From Tachypleus tridentatus (lineage: Eukaryota; Arthropoda; Merostomata; Xiphosura; Limulidae): 64,000 nucleotides of DNA. A program made the position numbers and the translations under genes. The stretch is taken from the NCBI RefSeq assembly GCF_004210375.1, contig NC_134828.1, forward strand, positions 26,094,400-26,158,399. Direction: 5' to 3'. The notes below the pieces were generated by a model. The model saw only the letters and a program-made list of their open reading frames with translations. It ran no database searches and was not told where the DNA came from. This document shows positions 1 through 12,494 of the stretch, piece by piece (the stretch's first letter is position 1; the number at the start of each line of letters is the position of its first letter).

Positions 1-2215
1 TTTTTTTATTTGATTCTGTAATAGGGGTTTTTTCATCTTCCACTGTTGCCATGTTTAAGATGACCTTATTGAGTAACATTTGATTATTGCAACTAGATAA
101 TTTTTAAGTCTTCAATACTCTCCAGATTCCCTAAGTAGCTTTGATTATTCTGGTTACCTGATGGGTGTATTAAGATTACAGTACAGGCTCTTTCTTGACA
201 CCTGTTTATGCCCTGATTCCTATATGCCATGCATCCCTTTTATTTGAAGGTTTATTTTTCGTGTCTGATGACCTAAGGACTTTACCATCAGAGTGATTTG
301 TTGTGTTTGTGCCCAGACCATTTTTTCCTTCTCTCTACATCCTTAGATCAGTTTTTCTTGTCCAAGACACTGTCAAACAGAAAATGGACTAAAGTGCTTT
401 TCATCTATTCATCTAATTAATTTCCACGTCTAGTCAGGTTTTGATTGTGGTTATGTTTAGTGAAACTCTTGAAGGTTTTATTGCCTGCTGTAATGCCATT
501 ATATATGCCAGACAATGACTTTTCTTCTGGACTCTCTTTGAAGGTAAGGATTCTTCTGTGAGTCATGTTTGATCAGATTTGTCATATTTCTGTGTCTTTA
601 GCAACCTGGTCAAATTGCCTGCCTGAGGCCATTATGTGTACTTCCTCCAATACTTTTATCTCACATTATTTGTCTGGCTCTTCACCTGAGGGATTTTGCT
701 CCCCATATAGTTATCTTTACCATTTAAGCTACATTATACAGAGGGGTGAGTCTTTTCATTGCTACCTTTTAGGGTTTCTAAACTCGTTTTTATAGGATCC
801 CACTCTGTGAGGAGTGTTGCCCAGGCAGGTTTGCTTTTGTCAGACCAATTTCACACTAGCACCCACTGATTCATAAACTTTATTCATCATCAGATTGAAT
901 AAATTGAGGCCAGTTTGCTTTTAAAAACTTAGGGAACATGGTTGACCTGTTGCACTGTTTTTCAGAACTCCCCGATATACATTGTCCCTCAGATTCTACT
1001 AGTGGAGTTAGGGAGTTCTTATCACACCCAGTTTCTAAGTGCACCATCTTAAGCAGGAGCCCACTTGTAATATCAGTTTGGATTCGATGCTTCCCTATGT
1101 GGTTGGGGTGTGCATGACACTTCTGTTTGATTATTATAGCTTCAGTACATTGTTCATGGAAGAGGATCAACTATATTTTCATAATTCCAAATGTGAAGTG
1201 ATTCCATCCTAGGTGCTTGATTAAACATAGTTATTCCATGTTCACCCCATAACCCATAATTCAGAGGCACGTGGAATGTACCTTCCTCTCTCAGTTGAGG
1301 AATGAGAATGAATGTTCATAATTCCAGACTGGATGAGTTCAGTTTCCTCTGATTGATTAAGGCATAAATAATCTCATCTCTCTGAGCCTGGTGTGTTCCT
1401 TTTGGGCTTTTTCAGGTGGAAGGAAAAGTATGCTTACTTTGGTGTTGGTTAGTTTGTCATTGTGATTTCAGTGGCTTGGAACTTATTGCTCTATAGCTAC
1501 AGAATAGGATCCATTCATAAGTATATTTAGATACAGCATTGCAGTTCAATTGCCCTAGCTACCAACATCAAATATGGGGACCAAGACCTATTAATTTCAA
1601 CCCAGAGTAGTTGAACCTCAGATATCTGGTTAGGGCTAGCCTAAAGTAGTGATCACTCATACACAATTCAACCCACAATATAAGAAAAATTAAGTTCAGG
1701 GTAAAGAACATACCTTTTCTGGATCTAATGCAATTTCCCAATTGGAGTACCAATTTTCTTTTGACAAACCCATGATCTGTTTAGATGTTTTTTGTATTGA
1801 TAATGTCCTCATCAGCCCTTTCATCTTCACAGTGTGGGGTTCTAGTTGTGAATGGGAGAAGAGGTTTGTATGTATTGGAAGTGAAACATTTTCCTAAACT
1901 GAAAATATATTTTCAGTAATACTTACCCCCTTTCATACTCCTCTTCTCAAGAGCTATGATCAGAGACTGGGATGAAGTCAGTCTCTGAAACATAACATTA
2001 TCTGAAAGAGGTGCTTGTATATAGTTCCAAGATAGATGAAGCACTGATGTGTATGGAGAGTGTAATGAGACAAATGTTGTCAAGTGCAGTTGAGGAGGAT
2101 ATAAGAGACTGAAGCAAGCAGTAAAAAATCAGACCAATGTTTAGAATGGCAAAAGCAGAAACCTTAGCAGTTAACTTATAGCTATAAGTGTAAGAGGAGG
2201 TAAGTATTATTCAAG
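1..2215 (+). mobile_element. Degraded DIRS-like retroelement, copy 1 (truncated by window edge)
   Basis: The + strand reading at about 574-700 (HISVSLATWSNC, then NTFISHYLSG) resembles the C-terminal part of the tyrosine recombinase of DIRS/Ngaro-type retroelements. The segment 1490-2215 matches, base by base with many substitutions, the segment 58470-59085 in the same orientation. Shared landmarks are GGGCTAGCCT, the CAGTGTG..ATTCTAG block, and CCTAAACTGAAAATATATTT followed by AATACTTAC. The coding part is broken by many stops. No target-site duplication could be defined and the left end lies outside the window. The recombinase reading rests on a short diverged match; homology between the two window ends is seen directly. 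Confidence 0.5.
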
Positions 2216-2996
2216 TTACATTTTCAATTTAGCATTTAGTGTATGACACGGTTTTACAAGTTAAAACAAAGAAGCTGAGAAAAATTAATAAAACCTGTAG
2301 TAAAGAAAAAATAGTTGAAAGGTATCACAGCAGTCAATGTAATGAACTGAAGCTAAGTTATCACAAAGTAAAGTTGTAACAAAGGGAACTTAGCTAAATA
2401 TGCAGAAATGTCTAATGTGTGCTCACAAAGTGATAAGTGTGTGGTTTTTAACAAACTCTGCATTTGTATGTTAGACTTAGATAATTTGAGAAGGCTGCAG
2501 CAAGTGTATTTAATGTAATGCTCATTTCTTTTTTTTTAAAGGAAATTATAAGTGAATAAAGTATTATTTGTGTGAAGTACTTTGCAAATAAAAAAAACTA
2601 AACTGAAAAATTGAAGCCAGTAATTTTGTGATTAAAACAATATTGTGTCATTGTGCACCATACTCATTGGATTAAAAAGTTTGATTAAGTAAAGTACAGG
2701 TAACTATGCAATCTAGACTTTTCTGATGGAGGCATTTCTAACACTATAAAATTTATTGTGTTCGATTGAGAACTTCTCAACCAAAGTTTCAGAGAGACAA
2801 AAGCAAGTGTGTTATTTATGTAGATCGCTTTACCTATGGATTTTACATGTTTGATTTCATGTGACATGTATGTTGAATATACATTTTTATTAATGTGTGT
2901 AATATAACGGTGTTTGAAGCTTCAATGAACAATGAGTCATCTGTGTTTTGTTTTTGTACGTAACTGACATCTTTATGGTTTTTAACTTTACGCTAG
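2216..2996. other. ADAR intron, no feature seen
   Basis: AT-rich sequence between the DIRS-like copy and the first visible ADAR exon. Short open frames on both strands look random. I see no earlier ADAR exon here, so the preceding exon must lie left of the window. Confidence 0.6.
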
Positions 2997-5900
2997 GAGC
3001 ACTTTATCATCATGGTCATCTTTCACGAGCTGTTTGTTGCCGTCTGGAAGGAAAGACTGAATTTAGAGACTTTTTACCAGCTGGCTACACACTAAACCAC
3101 CCACAGCTAGGATGTGTATCTACTTATAAAGCTCTTCGTGAAACTGAGAAAACAAAACCTTTTGGAATCAACTGGTGTTATGGAGATAGCAAACCAGAAG
3201 TTACTAATGCACTGACAGGAATGTGTAATGAAAAGTAAGCCTAATCTAAAGTACTTTTTCATAATAACATTGTGTGGTATAAGCTAGTTATAAGCAAGGG
3301 ATTGTATGCAAAAAAATAAATATAGTGCAGAATTGTACTTAGAGTTCAAGGATATGTGTTTGTCTTTACTGATGTGCTTATTGTTATATTAAATGTACAT
3401 CATTACCAGTTTTTGCTAATGGTGCCAATTTCTGATATTTGTGTTTAACTATTAACTAACGTCAATAATATAGAACAATTGACAAGATGAATTAATTTTC
3501 TCTGCTATTATCACTATGTTATCAGTGAATAATTTACTTCCCTTATCCTGTGTGTTACTACAGTTATATCCTGAACCTTACATAATTGTTTTCCTCTTAT
3601 CCAAGCCCACATTGGCACGTTCAATTACCTTATAACACCGTTTGATGAGACAAATTATTCCCCTTATTTCTGCTTATTGTGGTAATAAAGTGAATTATTT
3701 ACTTATGTTATTGTAATAAGAGCAATGAAAAATAATTCATCTTCTCAGTTGGATTATAAAGTAATCGAATCAGCCTGTGTGGACTTCTGAGAAGAAAATA
3801 GACGTATTTAGTCTTACATGAAACTGTAATATCCTATAGTGTAAAGAATTTTTGTACACACGTTTGACTTGTTTTTAATATATTATTTTAAAACAAGTGG
3901 ACTGAGTGCTGTTCATTTATTGCTGATATTTATCACCAACAAGTCACATACACTTACTGTACAAGAATCCTCAGCCAAGTCATATTTAAAACCCTGACAT
4001 TTGGCAAGCCAGCCAGGATTATACAGTGGTAAATGGCAGTAATAGAAGACATGAGCAATAGTGGGAATAAGTATGCCTATTTATGCACAATTGTAGTGAG
4101 TGATGGTGAAAATAGTGTTGGGATAACAATCATATTATATAATCATGCCATCATATTTTGATAAATGTACAGGAAGAGGTGAGTATCTTGGGCTAAAGGA
4201 TAATGAACTATGAGAGTTTGTTAAACTAAAACAACAACGAGAATACTGGCAACAGAAGAGATAGGAGATCAAAGCACAAATTAAGAAAGGAGGAAAGGAG
4301 AGAGAGGAATGACTAGAAATAGAGACCATAAGAGAAAAACTGAGATTACAAAGTTCTATCAATAGAAAGATTGAAGACCAAAGAATGACAATGGGGTAAG
4401 GGCTAGCCAACCCAAGCTATCCAAATTTGATGAACGGAAAAATGACTTGGATGCTTTTCTGGAGAGATGTGAAAGAATTGCCAAAAGTTGGAACTGGGAT
4501 AAAAGTGACTAGGCAGTCTGTCTTAACTTACTTCTCTTAGTAAAAGGCCTACAAGTATATTCAGGCAAGACATCAGAAGATGCTATTAGTTTTAACAAAT
4601 TAAAAATGGTCTTGCTGAAATTATATGAACTTACTGAAGAAGATTTTTGTCAGAAGTTCAGAGAATTAAACCTAACAGTGGAGAAACTATATTTCCATTT
4701 GTGGCATTTCCACAATGATACTTTATCAGATGGAGAGATATAGCCAAGTGTGAAAATAGTTTTGAGGGAGTGGCAGACTTACTAATACATGAGCAGTCCA
4801 TGATCATGTGCTCCACTGACATGTCACTATTTCTAAAGGAGAGGACACCACTCATAGCCAAAATAAGGGTGGATATTCCATATTATGTTGGAGGTCTTGA
4901 AGCCATGTATATCAAGGCACCAATATACAATTTGGTGACAGGATATATACCATGTTGTAGAAATTTGAAGTAACTAGATGGAATGAAGGTGAATGAAACA
5001 TCTGTGATTATCAGTAGAGCTTAAGGGAAGAGTGACGACCAAGGTATTAAAGCCCTTAAAGTACCTGAAAGTAACATCCCATATGTAAATCTATGTGAAC
5101 TGAATAAAGTGCAGAAGAATGACCCTTCTCTGTAGACACTTCAGGACAGTGCTCAAGAGGAGGTCATGCACAAGACAGAGAGGAACAAGAGTTATAAAAC
5201 AAGGACCAGATATTGAACCAGAACTATTAAAACAGTTCTGCTGGTGAAGCTAAACACATCAAAGGCAGTAAGAAGTACTTATAACAAGAAGGTCAAGGAT
5301 CAACATTCTGAAGTCAGACAGAAAGTTTCAGTTCTACTATACACAGCCAACAACAGATTCACCCAGCAGTCGGAAGGACTTTTTGTAGTACAGAAAGCAG
5401 TCAACAAAATGCAGTGTAAGGTGAAAATGGATGGGATGACCAAGCTCTTCAATGCCAGTTTGTTGAAGAGATACTTTAAGAGGAAAGAAGACCTTATTGG
5501 TACAGTTGTTGAAGTACAGATGGACATGGCAGGTATTGCTGTCATAGAACCAAAATCTGAAGATAGTGCCTTCATTATAGAAGATAAATACCTACTACAT
5601 CTAGGATCATTGGGTGGAGATGAGACATACAGGGAAGTCAACATAAGTGAAGAACTGGGTAAAAAAAGATAAGATCTACAGTATACAGATAGATCAGGCA
5701 AGACAGACCTCAGGCAACACCAAATCAAGATGAAGACAAGGTGATGATCTACTGGAGACACTGCTAGGAGAGACGGGCAAAGGAACTATAAATGTTGGTG
5801 TAGATTATATGAGAACACTTAATATATGAGCAGAATATATAAAGTGAAAAAGAAAAGGTAGATATTTCTCTTGAAGAAGGGCTTATTGATGGATATTCAA

Positions 5901-7812
5901 GGCTGTTTGGTGTGTTATTATTTGATTTATTTTGTGACTTAGTATCTAATGATCATTTAGTTTTCATGACAGCAATGTGGAAGATTAATTGTTTTAAAAG
6001 TGTTAGTTCTGACAAATTTTTATCATGTAAGCCATGTATGAGTCATACATTGTGTTTGCAACTACATTGTTCTCTAGGCTTTACTAATATTGTTGATATC
6101 ACATAACTTGAATCTTCAGTAGTTTTCTTGCTACTATACTATATGTTGTTAAATCATCACATCATGTAGTTTGTAGAAAATTCCAGGCCTCAGTGAACAA
6201 GGTATATATGTAGGTGACTGAATTACAGTGAAAAATAAAAGTTCAGTCAGAAAGAAGTTGGAAAACATGAAGTTAGCAGACATATGAGTGATTAGCCATA
6301 ACAGATGATGTTTTAAAGAGTTTCATAATTTAATACAGATAAGGAGAATAATTTGTCTTGTCAAAAGGTGTTCTAAAGTAATTAAACCTGTGTGTACTTT
6401 AACAACAAAAGAGACCATTATTTAAATTTCGATATACAACTGTGGTAACCCACGAAGTAATGTAAGTGAATCTGTTACAGATTGTAGAGAAAAAAACAAA
6501 GTAGAGGAAAATAGTTTGTCTTATCAAGTAGATTCTAAAGTAATTTAATCAGCCTGTGTGGACTTTTGACACAAAAAGAGAATTGTTTAGTTTTACATGT
6601 AATTACAATATACTGTAGTGTAAAGAAATTTGTACCCAGTTTTGACTTGTTTAAAATTTATTACTTTAAAACGATTTTGTGCTGTATGTTTACTGTTGAC
6701 ATTTATCACCAACAAATCAAGTACTGCAGAAGAATCCCTGCCCAGCTCACGTATGCATAAAAACCTGATAATTCCTTAGTGACTTTTGTGAAAATTGATT
6801 AGTTTTTGTAAATTAATTAAACTAACACAATTCCGTTTATTTCCATATTATTTTATTTTTTGTGTTGTCTAATAATAAGTGTTTTTATGATCTCATCCAA
6901 CAGGTTTTGGACAGTGTTCACTAAAATTACATTAAAACTTGATTACACTGTTTAATAATAACTCTTAGATATAAATTAAATATTGCTAATGGCTCTGTAA
7001 AATAACACATGTAAATAAAAATTGCATTACAAAATAACACATGTAAATAAAAATTGCATTACAAAACTGAATAAGTTTTTGGAAAATTGTGTAGTTTATA
7101 AAAGTGATTAAATTTGGACGACTGGAGTTTCTTTAAAAGGTAGTCCTCCCTTCCTTTACAGAAAGGGATTATTAGATTTTAAGAACACAAGTGAAAACAA
7201 AAGAAAATATGTTATAATATGTCAACCACACATCTACCCCACTCAATGTGGGTAAGGCCTTTTACTCAATATGAAAACTTTGAGATATGAAAGACATAAT
7301 ATTGATTCAGACACCGTTAATCAGTTTTTATGAGAACAGATTTTATTATATGAACCACGCTAAGCGAGTGAACTGTAATTGTTATTAATTTAAGCAATTT
7401 AGAAATCAGACTTTTTATGATAGAAATTAAAAACGAAATTCTTTTTTTATAATTTGTAACTGATTATTTATTTTTATTGGGTGGGAGGACAAATAATATT
7501 ATTACCAATTTTTCAGGTGATTGTTGACATTGTGTTGACTTGAGCAGACTAGTTAATAACTATCATTGTGTCTGCTATTTCAGGGCTGAAAGCTATGAGC
7601 TATCAAGATTGTGTAAAGCCAGTTTGTTCAGATGTTTCAAAAAACTGTGTAACTTGAGTAAGAAGGAGGAACTTCTGAAACAGAGCTATCGAACTAGCAA
7701 GCTGAATGCATATGATTATCAGCAGGCTAAACAGAGGCTTTATGCAAGGTTTGAAGAATTGGGAAGGGGAACCTGGCTGAAGAAACCCTTAGAAGAAGAA
7801 GAGTTCTTCTGA
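2997..7812 (+). CDS. ADAR: ADAR-family double-stranded RNA adenosine deaminase, last two coding exons (5' partial)
   Basis: Exons are 2997-3234 and 7584-7812 (TGA stop), 154 whole codons. The first exon follows TTTACGCTAG and completes a codon started upstream. It ends AAAA|GTAAGC, and the next starts CTATTTCAG|GGCT, with matching phase so that AA+G forms Lys. The product is the C-terminal part of the A-to-I editing deaminase domain: GHLSRAVCCRL, then NHPQLG, then NWCYGD, then ELSRLCK, SYRTSKL and DYQQAKQRL, ending WLKKPLEEEEFF. Known family: this half of the domain packs around inositol hexakisphosphate, and the Lys-Tyr-Lys pattern in KLNAYDYQQAK and the late Trp-x-x-Lys fit those contacts. 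GHLSRAVCC, NHP and FKKLC resemble ADAR1 more than ADAR2. Catalytic residues and dsRNA-binding domains would be upstream. The 4.3-kb intron carries a gypsy remnant. Confidence 0.85.
3480..6770 (+). mobile_element. Ty3/gypsy LTR retrotransposon remnant with internal deletion, inside an ADAR intron
   Basis: Two related flanking segments in direct orientation (about 3725-3998 and 6500-6767) share CAGCCTGTGTGGACTT, ATTTATCACCAACAA and an AAAACCTGA end, so they are read as LTR 3' parts. Outer limits are approximate. Between them, 4410-4970 reads as gag: PKLSKFDERKNDLDAFLERC near 4412, later FLKERTP near 4830, with stops. 5244-5672 is an open stretch resembling the C-terminal part of integrase (KKVKDQHSEVRQKVSVLL and NASLLKRYFKR). 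Protease, reverse transcriptase, RNase H and the integrase core are absent, so gag runs almost directly into the integrase tail. LTR divergence suggests an old insertion. Confidence 0.65.
5244..5672 (+). pseudogene. Retrotransposon integrase C-terminal fragment
   Basis: A 142-codon open stretch. Residues about 15-75 match the pattern seen at the end of gypsy integrases: a basic KVKD segment, then VxVLL, GLFVV, a Val-rich strand, and F-A-LLKRYF-R. The remaining ~70 acidic residues have no counterpart that I recognise. It has no catalytic D,D,E core. It is intronic and should not be annotated as a host gene. Confidence 0.6.
6999..7064. repeat. 33-bp direct repeat, two copies
   Basis: AAAATAACACATGTAAATAA followed by AAATTGCATTAC occurs twice back to back with no mismatch that I can see. 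Intronic. Confidence 0.8.
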
Positions 7813-8448
7813 AAAATCTCAAAAGAAGCATTGCTTTGTATTTCATGAGGAAAAGTGAACTTAGAATTAGAAAATAACAACTTCAATCAGAAAAGTAGTT
7901 AAGAATTGATGCTTTAAATTTAGTGTACTTTGTATTGACTCAGCTTACAGTGGTTAATAGATAATAACAGAAGACATGATATAGTTAACTGTTTGTATTA
8001 TTCTAGTTGAAAGTTAATACTGAAAATATATTGTAGGTGATAGTTAAATTAAACTGATTGATTAAGCTTCAACATTTTAAACTAGTTTTATTGAATGATT
8101 GTCATGAAAGGAAAATACACGATTTTTTTTGTAATCTTTAAAAAGATATTGATGTTAAAAAAATGAAACCATACATTCATTGTTTTCAATGTGTTTTATA
8201 TATGGATATCAGTGTATGTATAGTAGATTATTATCTGTCTTAACACTTTCTAGTACTTGAAGAGCACATATTGAAGGATTTGACATAACATAAACCTGTT
8301 TAAACAGTTTTAAAATATAAGTCAAATATCAAATATTTATTTTTACAAAGACTGGACTTTTAACGGTTAAGGTTAGAATACAGTTCAAAATCTATAGGTT
8401 TTTGAAAAACTAAAAATCTTTACCAAACTTTTTTTTTTATAGTGAATG

Positions 8449-8456
8449 AACAATAA
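8449..8456 (+). promoter_or_regulatory. Candidate ADAR polyadenylation signal
   Basis: The first AATAAA after the ADAR stop codon (in ACAATAAAACTC), about 640 bp downstream. A second lies at about 9472. Which is used cannot be told from sequence. Confidence 0.35.
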
Positions 8457-9462
8457 AACTCTAAACATAGATAGCTAATATGTTTCTCAATGTGGAACAG
8501 TTGTTCAGCAGCTTCTGATACAAGTAAAAATAATTTTTCATTAAATTGTTGTGAATTTTGGATTTTGGATCTTCGTCGTTTACTTGTTTTGAACTTTGAT
8601 AAAATATTTAGTGAATTTGTTTCATTTATGATAGAAATACAGTGATAAAAGTATACGGTTTTTGAATGTTTATTCTGTCTGGAACAGTAAACACATGAGC
8701 ATGCATATTTTTTCGATCTCTTAAAGGCTTTGTTTCCTGTAAATATTTTACATATCATGTTGATGTCAGTTGTTTTCTATAACTTTAATAAGCTACAACC
8801 AAGATTGTCTTAGTTTTTCTAAGAAAAGGTCAAAACATCTGAAAACCAGTTATAGATTCGTTTATGGTGCTTTTTGTTGTTTTTGATATATAAGAATAAT
8901 TAAGAACTGGATTTCTGTTTAGCACTTTATAATATATTTTGTTTAATACAAGTGAGGTAGCCATTTTCTGTTTAAATGCTTTTTAATTTTTCAGTGAATA
9001 TTGTTTACCATTTATCTTTGTGTTTGAAACAAGAATTATAAGAAATGAGAATTGTCAAACTGAAATTCTGTTAAACGTATTTTAGTGGAAATGAATGGAT
9101 GATATTACAACAAATTACAAAGTCATGAAGTACTGTATCATGTAATTTGTTGATGCTGTGGAAGTGTAATAATTTTTAAACCAACATTATGTAGGTCTTG
9201 GGTTTTGTTACTTTTATGTTTGACAGGTTATTTATCATGATTAGTTGTTCAGGTGGTGTTTTTTATGCATCAAAGTTGTTACAAAGTTAAGATAATTACT
9301 TGCTGTGGTTAAGAGAAACAGCAATTAAAAAAAAACTCTTTTAACATTACATGTAAGAGTACTTTTAGTCACTCAGTTTAAATTAGCCATTTTTTATCAT
9401 TACATTTTTTGAGTTTCCAATTATTATATTTATGAAACTGTAGTGATTATTGTAATGTATGT
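8457..9462. other. AT-rich ADAR 3' UTR or intergenic sequence
   Basis: No recognisable gene. A 112-codon minus-strand open frame at 8420-8758 has low-complexity Lys/Ser/Asn composition and no family resemblance. Confidence 0.5.
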
Positions 9463-9700
9463 TTCAGCTAGTAATAAATATGTTTATAAGTTATGTTTTT
9501 AATGCCATACTTTGAATGTTTGCAAAAGGGAGATGTGAGTCTTGATGCTTTAAACAGATAGGCTTAAAACACCTGGAAATCCTGTAGAAGCTATATTGTA
9601 AACATGAGATAGTTTAGAAGTATGTAGAGTTGTTTTGAGAAGACAGTATTTTGTTTTCAAGAAAGAAAATTGAATCAGACAGAAAGTTTTATGTGATTTT
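9463..9700. repeat. Dispersed direct repeat, copy 1
   Basis: Starts GTTTCAGCTAGTAATAAATA and ends near TTGAATCAG. It matches 13827-14060 over about 235 bp in the same orientation, with scattered substitutions. The landmarks TTGCAAAAGGG, GAGTCTT, ATAGTTTA and GAGAAGACA are in the same order in both. Confidence 0.75.
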
Positions 9701-10763
9701 AAAGATATGTTATTACAAAGTTTGTTTCACAAATCAATGATATAGAATCAAATATGAGATCCATCAGTTTTAATTCTTGTATTTTAGCTGAAATATGAAG
9801 CAGACCAGCTCGGACCTGAGCTTTCATAAAAGTCCTCACTGACTTTTGTTCAATTATTCTTTTGGCTAAGTAACAGAATAACTTAAGTAAGTGATATAAT
9901 GACGGAATGATTGCAGAACTCTAGGAAAACTCTCTTTCTACAGCAACAGCCCAATTCAAACGTTATATAATTGTGTTGTACAAATATAGAAAATATTTTT
10001 ATTAACTGGTTCCATATTTACTCTCTGACTTTCAGTTCAAAGTTATAAGTGTGTAATATGTTACTCATTGTGAGAACAGCACTGTAAGTAGAATGTTGCT
10101 CTCAAAGAAGTTACAGAAACGAAAGTGTTAGTGAAACAATGATAAAAGACTTATAGAGGTCGTGATTCAAGTGTGTAGTATGATATTTTTGATGTGCCAA
10201 AAATACTTTTACAAAGCTTTTTACTTTAATTTTAACTTACCTATTTTATGTGGTTTACACATACATTTACCACCACATAACTTCGTAGTTCTTTATCGTG
10301 TTTATTTTTTCGCGTGTATTATCGATGGTTGTGAATTATACAGATTACAAGAACATTTTTCTAAACTAGTAATACAGAAAAGTGTTTCCATGGCTGTTGT
10401 TTACAGGGTCTCTAATAACATAAAAAATAAACACACCATCATTACAGTATCTGGATTAATTGTTGCAGGTAAATTCAACATAGACACTACAGTTGGTTTA
10501 ATAACAATCACCTAATAACTTTGTTGCTAGGCGACATCGTATATTGAGTATTACCAAAAGAGGAACGTTAAAGCGTTCTCGATAAAGTGACAAAGAGGGT
10601 AAGCCTTTCATTGTCAGTAATAAGTATAGCAATACACAGTGAAACCTGTCTAAGGCGGAATCGCACGGGACCAAGTAAAATTTCTGGCTAAGACATAGTT
10701 AACATGCATTTCCTTAATTGTATATAATTTTCAAACAAAACGTTATACTCGCTTGACTCAAGG

Positions 10764-11030
10764 GTTTGTTTTTTTTTCAATTTCGCGCAAAGCTACAAAA
10801 GGGATATCTGCACTGTCCGTCCCTAATTCAGCAGTGTAAGGCTTTAGGGAAGGCAGCTGGTTATTACCACCCACCGCCAACTCTTGGGCTACTCTTTTGC
10901 CAACGAATTGACCATCACATTATAAGGCCCCCACGGCTGGAAGGGCTAGCATGTTTAGTGTGATGGGGATTCGAACCTGCAACCTTCGAATTACAAGTCG
11001 AGTGCCTTAACCACCTGGCCATGCCGGGCC
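10764..11030 (-). mobile_element. tRNA-Thr-derived SINE (family A)
   Basis: Read inverted, it begins GGCCCGGCATGGCCAGGTGG (pol III A-box region), then a diverged B box, the conserved body (CCAAGAGTTGGCGGTGGGTG) and an AAATTG-type 3' end before a poly-T (A on its own strand). Inserted in the Tigger remnant. Confidence 0.85.
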
Positions 11031-11199
11031 TGATTCTAGGGAAGTAAGACGTTTATGAATAAAGTTATTATACTGTTTATGCTATATTTATTAGAATAAT
11101 GACAAAAATAGACATAGAAAGTATACATAAGTGGACAAAACTTAAATTTATTTGAAGAAACTGTCCAATTTCAAATGTTTACTTTATTAATGGGCTTTC

Positions 11200-11442
11200 T
11201 CATGCGGCTAAAAGAGAAAGCCAATCTGCGGCCTTTTCATGAAGTTCATTTTCCCTCTTCATTTGTGCATACAATTTGATAGCGTCAATATAACTTAACA
11301 CTTGCGATGAAGTAGTAATTTTTATTTCCTCACTATCTTTTCCATATTGTTCATCTTCTGAATCTCTCACACTGTTACCATCTTGCGATTCTATTATAGA
11401 TTTTAAATCAGTTTCTATTAAAACTTTCCTGTCTATGTTCAC
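11200..11442 (-). pseudogene. Tigger-type transposase C-terminal fragment
   Basis: 80 codons. An acidic stretch (ESQDGNSVRDSEDEQYGKDS) is followed by SSQVLSYIDAIKLYAQ and a terminal helix, as in the non-catalytic tails of Tigger/jerky-type transposases. No catalytic residues. It sits within the terminal-inverted-repeat-bounded element. Confidence 0.5.
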
Positions 11443-11723
11443 AAAGCTTTCCGCGTTCAGATAATCATCTGCATCAATCTTCTCATTTGAGTTCGGATTT
11501 TATTATGATCGTTATAAGAAACAACTTTAAAAAATGAGGGTATTAAGTAAATTTTCTCTAAATTTTAAAATTATGGAAGATAGAATTTTTTTGTTTTCGT
11601 GAGAATTATTTAAAGAGTAGAATTTCGCACTGAAAAGACAGGTAAATTTCTACAAATCACGAATGCAATTTAACTGCAAAAATAATGACGGCAGAAAATG
11701 AACAGAATATATTTAGCAGAAAT

Positions 11724-11961
11724 GGCCCGGCATGGCAAGCGCGTAAGGCGTGCGACTCGTAATCCGAGGGTCGCGGGTTCGCGCCCGCGTCGCGCTAAAC
11801 ATGCTCGCCCTCCCAGCCGTATTGTGACGGTCAATCCAAAAAGAGTAGCCCAAGAGTTGGCGGTGGGTGGTGACTAGCTGCCTTCCCTCTAGTCTTACAA
11901 AAAGGGACGGCTAGCACAGATAGCCCTCGAGTAGCTTTGTGCGAAATTCCAAACAAACAAA
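11724..11961 (+). mobile_element. tRNA-Thr-derived SINE (family A), CpG-rich copy
   Basis: Head GGCCCGGCATGGC, anticodon-loop-like CTCGTAA (CGT, Thr), B box GGGTTCGCGCCC and tail AAATTCCAAACAAACAAAC. It retains many CpGs (GCGCCCGCGTCGCGC), a feature shared with the copy at 25899-26170, suggesting a younger subfamily. Inserted in the Tigger remnant. Confidence 0.9.
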
Positions 11962-12494
11962 CTTACTGTAAAAAAAATTCCGAGAATTTATTAATATATA
12001 TATAAATTATTAACTAAACAAGAAGTTATTAATATTTAAAGGAATTATTAGTTAAATAAGATATTAATATTTAATCAAAATTTTTTTTCGCCTTACTAAG
12101 GTTCTAATCCTACTTGTTAATAGATGAGATAAGTGAAAGATAATTTTCCGTCCGCGTTAAGCAGGTTCCGTCATATAAAGGGATTTTATAAAAGAAATAT
12201 TAAGATATTGCTGCAAATTTTTGATATTTCCGGTTTAGACAGGTTTTAGTGTTTATATATTGTAATAATTCCAAATCACAAGATAAAATTTATTAAAATG
12301 GAAAATAATTCTTTTTTTTTTTTTTTCTAGTCACTTCAGTTGCTATGCAAGATTACTTTCTTTATAATTTCGTAAATTAATCTTTAAAAAGTTACAATTC
12401 TTAAATTAATAGGTTTGTTTCAAAAATTTGTTTTACTAACCAAATCATATAATCATTAAATTGCACTACCCTTCATTTGCTTTACGAATTTTTT

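Larger units (their letters stand above)
10637..12251 (-). mobile_element. pogo/Tigger-like DNA transposon remnant
   Basis: The left end CAGTGAAACCTGTCTAAGGC and the right end, read inverted, CACTAAAACCTGTCTAAACC form imperfect terminal inverted repeats of about 24 bp. The left sequence resembles known arthropod Tigger ends. Between them, 11200-11442 on the minus strand encodes a fragment like the acidic C-terminal tail of Tigger/jerky transposases. Two tRNA-Thr SINEs (10764-11030 minus, 11724-11961 plus) are inserted inside. The DDE domain is not visible. Confidence 0.6.

Noticed and set aside
10162-10515. 117-codon + strand open frame
   Set aside because: Low-complexity Phe/Ile/Tyr-rich composition as expected from AT-rich DNA; no motif, no splice or start context, no recognisable homologue.
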